From the NCBI GenBank assembly GCA_002751075.1, contig NAOQ01000084.1, positions 63,573 to 86,084 on the forward strand: DNA of 22,512 nucleotides, given 5' to 3'. Numbering within the stretch: position 1 is the stretch's first letter; each line of letters begins with the position of its first letter. The translations under genes were made by a program, and so were the position numbers. The stretch comes from Ichthyophonus hoferi. Its lineage: Eukaryota > Opisthokonta > Ichthyosporea > Ichthyophonida > Ichthyophonidae. Shown here one piece after another: positions 9,197-20,600 of this stretch. The notes below the pieces were generated by a model. The model ran no database searches and was not told where the DNA came from. It was given only the letters and a program-made list of their open reading frames with translations.

Positions 9197-10920
9197 TTAA
9201 TGGAAAAAAAAGGCATAATGTTTCCAGAGGTACTGAAATGACTGCATTGGCCAAAGTATTATTGAGTCGTATTGATATGCACAGGTCTTGCAGATATGAT
9301 GTATATGAAATCTGCTTCCCTTATCAATGTTAATAGATTGGAAGTTCTTAGCTGAGTTATCATCATCTCTTTCAGTGTTTGGTATGGTCGTGAAGTATTC
9401 CGAGTGAATAGCTTCCTGAGTGTTGAGGGTGTAGCCCAGCGATTTGTTTTTATTGGCAAAATTAGTGTCAATTGACAGTGAGGTAGTGTCCAGATGCCAT
9501 GTACCTATGATATTAACTATTTTGAGATTAGATACTTAAATATAAAATAAAGGGCTTTATTACATTTCAATACAATAGCTTCTTGGAACATGTTATTCAA
9601 TAGGCCAATTATTTTGTGATCTTTCAAGAGGCTTACTGAAAGCATATTTTTTATTTTGAATATCTTGGAATACTAATAGTAGAAAGCCAGACTGGTTTTG
9701 TAGTTAATCGTTTATCCCATGATTAAACCACTGAATAAATGCTGATATGCCTAGTACCTTACATGATTATATGATTATAATTTTTATAACCATAACAGTA
9801 TCTTGATTTTATTAGGTTAGCAGAGTCTTAAACCTCTTTAAATAATAGGTCTAGTTATGTAGCATTATTTACCGCTTGCCCATAATGTGAAACATTTAGA
9901 GGTGCATTACAGAAATCATAGCATTATTAATTATTCATTTGATCAATCAAGCAGATAATATGAAAATGTTATTGAAAACTTACAGAGATCCTCAGGATGC
10001 TCTTTTAATCCAAGTCAGCTCATAGCTCATATTTACAGGAATGTCTTACACCTAAGTGATGTGAATAGGCCACAGAGTCATCTGAAAGGAGTGACCATAA
10101 GATACAGAATAATTTGGCTTTACGTTGGAGCTACCTTTATATAATTATTATGGTGAACTTACCAGATGTTTACTTTGGAACAGGTAAGGAATTCAATCAT
10201 AATTGTTTGTCATATATGGCTAGTGTGTGTATTATTTGCATGCATTAAACATATAGGTATTGTATGGTATTGTACGTCTCACGATATGGATCCCAAAAGT
10301 CACCAATTAAACATCTGTTTATATTGAATAATAAAAAATCCAACAATGCAATACATTCATTGAAAAAGTCATTTAATTAAGTGGCAATTAATCCAAATTA
10401 GTAATAAGCTTATAGAAATATTATTACTAAAAATTCCAATATATGGAAGAGGTTTTTTGACCATAAAAGTATTACCAGGGATCTTAATCAAACCCAGGGT
10501 AGAGAAAAAAGGGCTGGCTTTCACTTGTAAAAATCCACTATATATGCCTCATAAGAAGAAAAAAAACTGGGTAAAACTGGCACCTAACTCCAGTGACAAA
10601 GCATGCAAGGTATAGAAGAATATTCTTGCTACTTGCAATGAGCCAAAATTCCAACCATACAACATGATTATGGGCCTAACACACTTTCACTGCGTCACTC
10701 TACTTGTGTTTATGGTTTTGTCAGAAGTAGCCGTGGTATGCATTAATCTGGAATGGGAATCTGTCAACATACAGAATCTGGCGGTTGCAGAGTCAAGGCT
10801 GAAGTCATTTAGAGTGGTTCCAGAATCCTCATATGCACTGAATGTGTTGCCAAAGCCTTGTCTAAGAGTGTCCTCTAAATCAGTGGTAAATTCTATTTTC
10901 ATCTTCTTTGCCTTGATCAT
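9197..10920 (-). CDS. Hypothetical two-exon protein, 174 residues (weak model)
   Basis: Not recognised. Exon A (10920-10704) starts at ATG with an in-frame stop two codons upstream, and reads an acidic Ser/Thr-rich segment (TTDLEDTLRQGFGNTFSAYE, then DSGTTLNDFSLDSATARF). It can end at a GTAGAG donor in phase 1. Exon B (9504-9197) follows a CATAG acceptor, also in phase 1, and continues with a similar Ser/Thr/Asp/Asn-rich composition (TWHLDTTSLSIDTNFANKNK), a CKTC pair of cysteines and a hydrophobic tail, to TAA. The phases match and both segments are richer in GC than their surroundings. However, each open stretch alone is of a length chance could give, and no domain supports the model. A further open stretch near 10050-10140 on the same strand could be a skipped or extra exon. 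The opposite strand of exon A is also open (10664-10966). Confidence 0.22.
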
Positions 10921-10966
10921 AGGTCATCTTGCTGAAGCTGTTGACCTAATAAATTTCCGTTTCTGA

Positions 10967-13158
10967 GAACACCCTTTGCTGCTATTCTCTATTTGATTTG
11001 CAAAAATTATTACTTACACAAATAAAGAATCAACTCATGTTTAACAACCTTTTTTTTAACAAGGTTTGAGCATTTTTGATTAAAAGCCTACCTCTGGTTA
11101 TATAGCTTCTAATAATAAAACTTATCTGTCAGTCATACTATGGTTTAATTGTGTTGTTCAGTTAAACGGTTAAAAATAAACATTGAGTTGGCATATGAAT
11201 AAAAATATATCACACCTGGAAACCCCAAAACCAAAATTTAAATGCTAGATGTTTCTGTAAGATATGGTTCAGACAACTATTGTACCTTCTACAGCAATAA
11301 GTAAGAGTCTTTAGGTAAGAGCCCTGGTGAGGCTTTTATACTTAAAAAGCCTCTTCCAAATATTGAAAGTTGTAACAATAACGTCTCTATGAGCTTATTA
11401 CTCATTTGGATTAACTGCTACCCAATTAAACGACAATCTTGATTATTATGTCCCACAACTGAAATTTCTGCTACTTCATATCAACATTTTTATATGAAGA
11501 TTTTTTAGACGCATGTTTTGAGTGGTAAAATACCAATATAATGTATAATATTTATATTTTTAATATATATAAACAATACCACTCCAGCCATCTAGTATAA
11601 CACTATGAACGTAAACAATATTTTTTTTGAGAGTACATACGTTGTAACTTTATTATATTTACACCACAAGTATACAATGAAGCAGCGTATGTATGAACTG
11701 TGGACGTGTCTATCAAACAACCACTTTAACGGTAACATATACGATTGGATGAACTACTATTCATAGAAGTTTAAACGAATGATTGGCCAATAGAATCAAT
11801 AGGTATCTGGATGGGCAAACGGTATTAGCGATATGACCTCATTATACGCATGACACAGCTACATATATACACACACATACATATATACACACCAAGTTAA
11901 ACTGTATCAAAATCTTTTTCATAGAGGAAGCATTTCACAATTAAAAACACTAACATGTTACTAATACTCACACGAAGACAAAATCTTTATTAATATCATC
12001 TTAAAAACAATTAAAATACACTGGTCAAAACTATCCTATAGCCTTAGAATTGTGCCTATTGACTGTTATATGCTTTTAAAGTGAAGAGTTTGATACACAT
12101 TTCCTGATCAATAATCATACTGCTGCATTTTTACACTAGAAAAGTTTAGTTAGTGCATTTTCAATGCTTTTAATTTGACCAGATAAGCCTTTATAGGTCA
12201 AAAACCACTACTAGATACTTTTACAATTTATTAATCATAAATCTATGGCCAATCATCGGTATTACTTGCCGCGAGTACCAGTGTTCGTCAATTAATACAC
12301 AGATCGATGCTTAATCATAATTTTTTTCTATTCCCCCTACTCCAATCGAAGCGGAGATATCCCATTAAAACCCAGAGCAGAACCAAATATAGGAATAAAA
12401 TACAACGTGATTTGGCCCTAATAAGGAACATAGGTATATTAATAGTTGATTATTATTGATATTTATTATATCTTCCATACCACTATGTGTATAGACTACC
12501 TATCCCTCTTTCAGGCCATTTAATACTTTCCAATGATATAACTATATAATAATAACCTCGTTAAATACCAAATGAAAGTTGGCTATGTTTACTATAAATA
12601 TAAACGATTTGAAATTAGCTTTAAACCTATAAGCCTTTCATATTATTGGTCACATAGCTCTGTTAAAATATTAGTATAAACCCCCTAAACTTCCTAAGTG
12701 TTCACTTAATCCCTCCAATGAATAGCTCGCATCTTTTATAATTCCCGGAAAACGTGCTCTTAGGTATGAGTATAAAGACACACCAATCAAAGTGAAGCAT
12801 AAACCACGTCTGGATAAGATAACTTTCGTAAATAGTCCAATTCACCTCAGAATATTACTAGCATATCATATCATGTACAAACGTAAGCACTAGTGCATAC
12901 ATAGATAAAGCAATGACCCAATTAAAGGCAATAAATTAAAACAATAAAAACAAGTCATTCAATAATGTTTCTCATTTTATAACACTCTCAAAATTTTATT
13001 TTATTTTCCTTATTTGACCTCATCTCCTTCGCTATATTTGCTTTGACACATGCCTATTAATCTCCGATTTGTTCTATTTGTTGCACTTCCCATAATCTCA
13101 TATGAGTGGCTTTGTATGACATGTCTATACTCCCTGTCTGCTATGTTTTCACATCTTA
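10967..13158. other. AT-rich spacer between the hypothetical gene and FHIT
   Basis: No supported gene. The part next to FHIT is its presumed 3' untranslated region and poly(A) site. Around 12240-12430 the complexity is somewhat higher, but only a short minus-strand frame is open. Confidence 0.5.
12995..13005 (-). terminator. Two overlapping poly(A) signals for FHIT
   Basis: The plus strand carries TTTATTTTATT, which reads as two overlapping AATAAA hexamers on the minus strand. They lie about 155-165 bases beyond the stop of the last FHIT exon, a typical 3' UTR length. This supports 13159-13272 being the terminal exon. Confidence 0.5.
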
Positions 13159-13272
13159 TTACTTACCTAGCAGAAAACCATTAAAAATAGCCAATGGAAT
13201 TGGGGGACTTGCCTGATATTCTGCCTCTGGGAAGAGCTTAGAGAGGATCCTAGCCTCAGACTGCATTTGCTC
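13159..13272 (-). CDS. FHIT: Probable last exon of FHIT (family C-terminus)
   Basis: On the minus strand, after a TACTAAT branch-like sequence and a CCTTAG acceptor, the frame reads EQMQSEARILSKLFPEAEYQ and stays open to TAA at 13161-13159. If exon 4 is cut after its codon GAA (14188), the join reads RSE-EQMQSEARILSKLF, matching human RSEEEMAAEAAALRVYF in length and at the key R, S, E, E, M, E, A, L and F positions. The intron so defined (14187-13273) would begin GATATG rather than GT. A canonical alternative, donor AAG|GTCTGA with acceptor GCTAG|G, keeps the frame but deletes ten conserved residues. A GC-type donor CAG|GCAAGT at 13213/13212 and a GTAAGT at 13166-13161 could end the exon early and extend the protein elsewhere. 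Confidence 0.7.
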   Translation of the reverse strand, partial: EQMQSEARILSKLFPEAEYQASPPIPLAIFNGFLLGK

Positions 13273-15861
13273 CTAAGGCATGCAATAGGATTAGTATCAC
13301 CCAATCACTCACAAGTGAGCAGATGACATCAAATTAGTACAGACCATATATAGCCACATCAATAAAAACATACCTAGGTCGCACAGTAACATCACTTAGC
13401 ATAAGTACACATACGTATGTGTGCGTGTTTGTGTACTCTATATATATTTATAAATTAAAATAAGTATATCTCTGTAAGCATACACAGCAGATATACAAAA
13501 TAATAGCGAAGGAAGATATTCTAACAAATACACAGTACTTTTAAGTAATAGATAAACCCCTCACTGTAGATGCAGAGTATATATATATATGCATGTGAAA
13601 AAAAGACAGTCAATGCTCAGTTCCACCCATTTTCAACCAATTACCTCTGTCCTTGGTTTCCTCCAAGGTTCTTTAGGAGCCGAATCTGGAATAAAACATA
13701 GACCATTCATGAATTTCAAGTGGTTTTTTCCCACATATCACTATGTTTCCTCCCTTGTTTCATTAAGAATATTGATAAAATATTGATGAAAGGATTTTGC
13801 TTAATCGTTTACTCTTTCGCACCCCTCCCGTTGTCATTGCTATCATTACTTTTCGTTAGTAATAACTGTGCTGCCGGTTGTAAAATAAAGATCTATATCT
13901 ATACATATTGAGAGAATGCCAGTAAGGTATTATCTAGTGGCTGTTAGATAGACATAAATATGTTATTAACAGGTATACCAATTGTAATTGCCCAATAAAA
14001 TTGCATCTCTATTCTATTTATATAACTGGTACACGATGGGATAAAAATAAAATAAAATAACTATGAACATAATGTGAAATATGAAATATAGACATATCTT
14101 GACGTTTTATAATTATAACAATGGTTTGCAGTAGGGTAATAGAGGAATATAACAGGGTCCTAATCAATGCCTACCGTTACCCATATCTTCAGACCTTAAT
14201 ATAGGTGTGACATCATCATCTTCCAGTGCGCTATAAATAGCATCAGGGTGACGATTAAAATCTTGGGGTCCAGTCCTTGGTAAGATGTGAATGTGAGCGT
14301 GAGGCACTGTCTGTCCTGCCGATACTCCATCCTGTGTTTAGTGTTTATGTTAGGGTATAATATAGTATAATAGAATAAGTATACTAGAATAAATTACAGT
14401 ATAGTAGAGTAAAGTATAGTATAGTACAATTACTTAACATATAGTATATTATAATATTGTGTAGTATAATAGAATAACTTACCGTACGGTACAGTACGGT
14501 ATAGTGCAGTATAATAACTTATAAATATAATATAGTATAACAGAAGAAAAATAGAAGAAGATAGTATAATACAACGCTATACAGTAAAATACAATATAAT
14601 ACCATACAATATCATACTATACAATACCATACAACACAATGCAACACAACACAACACAGCACATACAATACAATACAATAAAATACAATACAATACAATG
14701 TAATACAATACAATACAACACAACATAATGATACATGTATTTATACATACAGTTACATGTGGATGTATAAATGCAATCCTAATCCATTCCTATCTCGCTA
14801 CTTCCCTCTATGGTAGTATTAATATTAATAATTAATATCACTTTTACCAACACCGGCACCAAAATTATAAAAACGAAGAACCTATATAGGGTATAAAAAC
14901 CTACCTGAATACTAATAGTTAAAGCATTACCCCCGTAGTGTTTTTCCAGCCTGGGCCCTACCACTTGGGTAGCTAGTAGAAACAAGTCACTGGTTTCGTC
15001 TGCGCCATTGGGATTGAGTATATAGGTGTAAAGAAGGATGGCTATTGGGCGGACATGCTTAGATATGTATGCCTAAATGGGGTACATGGTTTTGACAGAG
15101 TGTATGTATGTATGTATGTACGTACGCTATATTACTTTATATATTCTAAGGTGCTGGTTAATAAATCTTAATATGATATAGCATATTACGTTATATGCCA
15201 TATTATAATAAATTACAGATTAAATAATACACTATCATATCATACTATACCATATCATATAGTATAATTCTATAGTATACCATACTATATAGCATATTGT
15301 TTAAGATGCTCAGTGAATAGATAATAAAGAGGATGCTCCGGGCAGCAGTCCGTGAACTCAATATCACTCTATTATAAGAACCCTTGAGGAAATTTTCATG
15401 GTCAAGTGAAAGGAAGGGGGAAAAAAAAACAATGCCTTATTCAAAACTACATATATATAATGTAGGCCCTACCTTGTGTCAAGTCACACATCCGAGCTAC
15501 TACCCTCCTAGGGATCAGTAAGACATGGCCAGGAAGAAGAGGCTTTAGATTAACAATACCCAGGGATAGGCGGGTGGAGAGAAATACCTAGGGTATATAT
15601 ATAAATATATACATATATACCACGCTTACAGGCCACAACCTAGTTCATACACGCATATATAACAATCACCTACACCAAGACACCAATATACCAAGATGTT
15701 TATGTATACTGCTAATAGACATAAGCACACAGACACACAACCATACCGTCACTCTCTCTCTCAGTTATGCCTTCCTGTAGCAAATACAATCTAGATATAC
15801 ACTATACACTCACCTGTACTTCGGCTTTACATAGGTGCGGTCCAAAGCGGATAAAGGTCAT
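13159..15861 (-). CDS. FHIT: FHIT, bis(5'-adenosyl)triphosphatase (HIT family), 5 exons
   Basis: Dinucleoside polyphosphate hydrolase cleaving Ap3A to AMP and ADP, in the Fhit branch of the histidine-triad superfamily. Exons 15861-15814, 15587-15473, 14999-14905 and 14331-14164 (to TGA if read through) join with matching phases through GT-AG introns of 226, 473 and 573 bases. The protein aligns with human FHIT almost throughout: RFGPHL near residue 5, NLKPLLPGHVLLIP at 29-42, LEKHYGGNALTISIQ ending at 86, then DGVSAGQTVPHAHIHILPR. The catalytic triad is H97-A-H99-I-H101, H99 being the nucleophile by analogy with human H96. Y119 in AIYSAL matches human Tyr114, a Src target. Four exons alone give 141 residues against 147 in human, but end unlike the family. 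A fifth exon at 13272-13159 supplies the missing C-terminus (see its own entry); with it the product is about 154-171 residues. An in-frame TAA lies nine codons upstream of the ATG. No nitrilase exon was seen upstream, so this is not the NitFhit fusion known from fly and nematode. Confidence 0.93.
14343..14755. repeat. Degenerate pentanucleotide arrays in FHIT intron 3
   Basis: About 250 bases of TATAG/TATAA-type units pass into ATACA/ACACA-type units (AATACAATACAATACA and variants). The two halves are roughly complementary in base bias. The whole array lies in FHIT intron 3 (14332-14904) and has no open frame of interest. Confidence 0.9.
15100..15128. repeat. (GTAT)n microsatellite in FHIT intron 2
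   Basis: A short run of GTAT units ends in GTACGTACG. It lies inside the 473-base FHIT intron 2. The stretch beyond it (about 15170-15300, still outside the intron's splice signals) is rich in CATATCATACTATA-like words. Confidence 0.8.
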
Positions 15862-16048
15862 ATTAATGTCTATATGTATATTACCTTAGTGTAGAAGTAG
15901 TTATAGGTTAGTATAGATGGTGAGAGTTCAGTATTATTAGTAATATAATTACTATTTGTGTTGTTAGGGGTAGTGGGAGCGGGAAAATAGAAATAGTATA
16001 CAATAAAACACTATAAAAGAATATAATATTGATACAGGTATAGTATCC

Positions 16049-16081
<33 letters not shown>

Positions 16082-17645
16082 AATTATAAATTACTATTAC
16101 AGGCAAATTTTAATATAAACACGATTATAATTCACTATACATGTTGGTATACCCAAACTATTATTCTAAATATAATTTATTACTAATGTTAAGTATAGCT
16201 TAAACAATCTATTTACTACAATCTATTTACCCTTTATTAATTGCGATTAATAAATATAATATTAATTTTGATGTATGTATTAATATTACATATTACACTA
16301 CATAACTTGAGAAAGCCAAATAGCAGTACGAAAGCCGTGTAACTTTATGTGTTCTTTTGAACCAATAAAAATACTGCAACTTGAAATTTTTCTACCCATG
16401 CATTTGCTGCCATAGTATATATATATATTGTTACAAAGTTGTTTTTTTTACCTTCATCGCAATCGCAAAATACTACTTTAGTGGCTGCCTACCAGGAAAG
16501 GTATGAGCTGAATTTTGTACAGTTGAATAAAAAAATTAAACAAACATATAGTGCATACATGCACTCTTCAAGATTATCTATGACTATATTTCTAAAGATG
16601 TATAAATAACATTTTTAAGCATATAACTGCTGCCCATGCACATTTCCAATATAGCTTCATACATCATATCGTGGAAAAACAGTTCGAGTAAAAGTTAATC
16701 ACTAGCTTAATGTTGTGAATAATAAATAGAGACAGGAGCGTTCTGGTGGCCTATATTGGTTTAAAAGGAGAGATAATGCCAAATCAAGGGGCGCTTTAAC
16801 GTGTCCTTTTGCATACATGGAGTACAGATATGCTAAGACACATTTTTATTATTAAACAAGTCAACAGGGCTTGTCATAGGCGGAATGCCTAAGCAATGTA
16901 CTATCTGGGCCCAAAACGTGGTTTATTATAGTTGTAGGATCTCTACCATTGGCTGGTTCAGTTTTGATAAATTATCCTGGATTGCTGTCTAACACCAATA
17001 GATTGCACAAACTATTTTCCCAGTTGAGATTCATGTTTAATTAATATAAAGAATTTTGGGTTTTGCATTATATCCTCAATCTCAAATAACAATTGGTATT
17101 GGCTATTGTCGTTATCATTCTAACGGCCGCATGAATGGTATCTGTTGAAACGGCAAAAATATATGGTTTATGTATTATATGATGTTACAATCACTATTTC
17201 TAATCGAGAATCAGGATCACAAGCTGTCATGTTATTTACTGCAATACCCAATTACACCATGCGATCCCATGTTTCCTAAGGTCCTACGATTCAGAGCGCC
17301 AAGAGCTCTAGGATCTATAGCTTATAAATCCTATTATTTACATTATATTGCGATCAAAGAGCATTGGTCATGGTGGCTCACAGATCTAGATTATTAATCT
17401 AAGAAATGTAGACGCACCTAATTTTTTTGGTTTGTTTATTTTTTTGTTCCAATTAATTATAATAATAATAATAATATTGTTGTTGTTGTTATTATTACTA
17501 ACACACTTAAACTATCTTATTGTGATTATTATTATTATTCAATATTCATAAAGTAACACTACATTTGTAGTTTGCCTTTGGGATTGAACATCAATTAGAC
17601 AACAACGTACAGAGAGTCCTATAAAGAAACAAAAAATACAGAAAC
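15862..17645. promoter_or_regulatory. Divergent intergenic region between FHIT and bL9m genes
   Basis: The start codons of FHIT (minus strand) and the bL9-type gene (plus strand) face away from each other across 1.8 kb, so this interval probably contains both promoters and 5' UTRs. It also holds a (TA)n run at about 16049-16080, copy B of the dispersed repeat (17181-17305) and an AAT/TTG triplet tract near 17457-17495. A 19-base segment at about 16481-16499, between a TTTAG acceptor-like and a GTATGAG donor-like site, could be a non-coding 5' exon of the plus-strand gene. No specific core promoter element can be assigned with confidence. Confidence 0.4.
17181..17305 (+). repeat. Dispersed repeat, copy B (pairs with 6244-6373)
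   Basis: It aligns with 6244-6373 in the same orientation, from GATGT to CCAAGAG, with a few one- to three-base gaps. Mismatches are largely transitions. A 75-codon plus-strand frame covers this copy, but the other copy is not open in the same way, so coding is unlikely. Confidence 0.65.
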
Positions 17646-20600
17646 ATGGCATATTTGTTGCAACGAGGAATCCCTCTAATACCAACCTTGTTAGCGTCCT
17701 CAACCTTGCCTGTAGTGGCTGCCACTGTGCAATGGAGGGTATGTTATTTTTTTATTTTTTTATTTTTTAAAAACAAAACAGATAAAAAACAATTTGTAGT
17801 AAGCGCTTAAGTTGATCGAGTTGGAGATAATATTCTGTCCTACGACATTATTATTATTTCCTACAATGCAATCTAAGTCTCTACTGATGCAGTTAGCTTG
17901 CATAATCAACATTATTGAAATCATTTAATAGTTATATTATTCCCGATAAGATACATGTGTGAGAGTTATAAGCCATACTATCATAGTTGTTTTCTTTTTT
18001 TGTACTAGTTCCAATAAACGATGAGGATTCTTATACATGTGTTTTATAAAGTCCACATAGAAGGGAAGGCTTTAATTAAATTAATATTAGCAATTAAATT
18101 ATTGGGGTGGTCTCGCACTTATGTTTTTAATGCTCCTAGTACAGGTTTTGCATGCAATTTAATTTAATTCCACTTAAAATAACTTGAATCTGGTTGCTCT
18201 ATAATCCCTTTATCCATTGCATTAGGCAAGCTGTCTGAGCCTACATATATATAATAGTATGATAGTATGTATGTATGTATGTATGATAGTATGTATGATA
18301 GTATGTATAATAGTATGTACAATAATATGTATGATAGCATATAAAATAATATGATAGAATAATAGTATATATGTAGGCATGTATGTATGGTAGTATGTGT
18401 GCATGAGTGTATGATAGTACGCATAATAATATATATATAGTAATATGATATGATGATAGTATATATGCAGGCATATATGTATATCTATGTTTATGAAAAT
18501 CATATATATAATGCATGACAAACCTTACACACAATTGGTGCTGTGTATACCCAATTGTTTCTCTTTTTCTTGCTCCTGCATTAATTCTGTTACTTAGTAC
18601 GTGAGTGCCCTAACTATCACTTCCAAAATAGTTATTTTTTACACAATTCAACATACTGTAATTACTTTTATTTTATATTTTATATATGCAGCATATATGC
18701 CGACCTATACATATACCACTATCTGTGTTCACATAGAAATTGCATCTTATAACAGCATCTAAATGGAAGTATATTCTTAATTGGTGTGACAAAGAAGGAC
18801 GCACACTTTCCCACTTTTGTATCATTGGTTCTATCTGTTCTGTAATATATATTACTTTGACTTTTGTTTTAAATATTTAAAGCAAATTCTCTATTCGTTT
18901 ATGTTATATATAAGAAGAAACAAGTTTTGTATTACATAGCTATTTTTTCAGATTACATATGCAATAGTAATTCTTAATAATAAAGTAGTTAGGATTATAT
19001 AAAGAAATATCTAAATCAAATTAATCTTCTCTATCTGTTCTTTTATAAACTATTTTTCTATGTTTCTTATTGGTCTGACATATTGGATAAATTCTTTTTT
19101 ATCATTCGCTTATGTCTTACACTAGAAAACGGATTCCTAACCTCTGAATTGTGTATAATGCATAATATATCTCTTGAAATGACTATCAGTGTTATAACCG
19201 ACAAGGCCACTAAATTTAGAAAAACAAATTATAACTTAAAATAGATTTAAAATTAGAACGTAAAATATATTAAAATTGTAACTTAAAATATATTAAAACT
19301 AACTTATAGCTTAAACTATATTAAAGTTGTAACTTAAAATATGTTAAAATTGAGGTACATAAAATAATGCAGTAAAGTATATTATGTAAACATTTCCATT
19401 CTACATCATTTCTTCTTTTTTTTTTCACTTGGTTTAGTTTTTTCCATTCCCAGCTTACATGTCACCCACCTGTCAACAGCTTTCATCTAATAAATATTAT
19501 ATATATATATATATATATGAATGTCTTTTTAAAATAGGTACTCTAGAACTGCAATAAAACATGTTATATAGAGAAAACGCAATCTATTCACCGAGACCTT
19601 ACCTAATGGTTATATGCCTGTACATAGATTCTGCACTGCTAAACTATTTTATAATATTACTGTATTTGAGAACTAAATTTCCAAACTAGCATACCAAACT
19701 ATACCTACCATTTATTAGACATCATTAACATTTAATGGGGCATAGATCACTCCTTTAAAAAAGTTGTAAACACAACACATAATTGAACACAAAGAGAGAT
19801 TCCGGGGTTCTATAATTTGCTGCTTTGTAGATATATGCTCTGCTTTTTACCAATTAAATGTTGTATTAAACTGAATCCCATAACCCAGACCAATTATCAC
19901 CTTTAAGGGGACTCCATTTATTGGCCGCTATTGTGATATTTTTAACGCTACTGAATAATTGGTATTTTCCAGGGGATGTGGCCTAGAATGGTGAGGAAGA
20001 AGGGACCTAAATTTACACCACCTCAAACAGATACAGTTAAAGAGACTCTCTACTGTTATTTACTTGAAGATGTACCAAGTAGGCACCCTGTACCTAATAA
20101 TTGGTAGTGGTTAATGGTTGTTAATGGCTAGGCTTGGTAGTTATTGTATTTTTATTTTTTATTTTTTTATAATTTATGTTATCATTTATGTTACATTTTA
20201 TATTTTATATTTCATTTTATATTTTATGTTATATTTTATGTTGTATCTTTTTTCTAATGTAATATTGCTTGTTCTACCTTAGGCTTAAGTCTTCCTGATA
20301 TATTTCATTCAGTCTTATTCATTTCAATATTGAAAGTACTCTTTAATGATTATGATGGCATCTGGATATATATATCTAATACATTATTCTATTTATGTAA
20401 TAATTTCTCTGTGGTAACAAAACAAAAAAATACCAAACAAAATACCATAACAATACTAATATGAGAAAATATATCTAAGTGTAGTGAAAGCTTTGGTTCT
20501 AACAATGAGCAATAGCCTATATCAGCTGTAGACCAACACTTGTCTATACGCTCAATACCTTCTTAGATACAGTCATATTTCATATTTTTATATTTATATT

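Noticed and set aside
10150-10185. Short ATG segment ending in AACAG|GTAAGG on the plus strand, with a GTAAGT donor-like site on the minus strand of the same stretch
   Set aside because: Either could be a small exon, but no partner exon with matching phase and content was found.
10664-10966. 100-codon plus-strand frame with a signal-peptide-like hydrophobic start
   Set aside because: It overlaps the minus-strand candidate exon, whose composition looks more protein-like. No domain, and length is near chance expectation.
18164-18534. Three overlapping minus-strand frames rich in Tyr, His, Ile and Thr
   Set aside because: All three are translations of the GTAT/GATA array in an intron.
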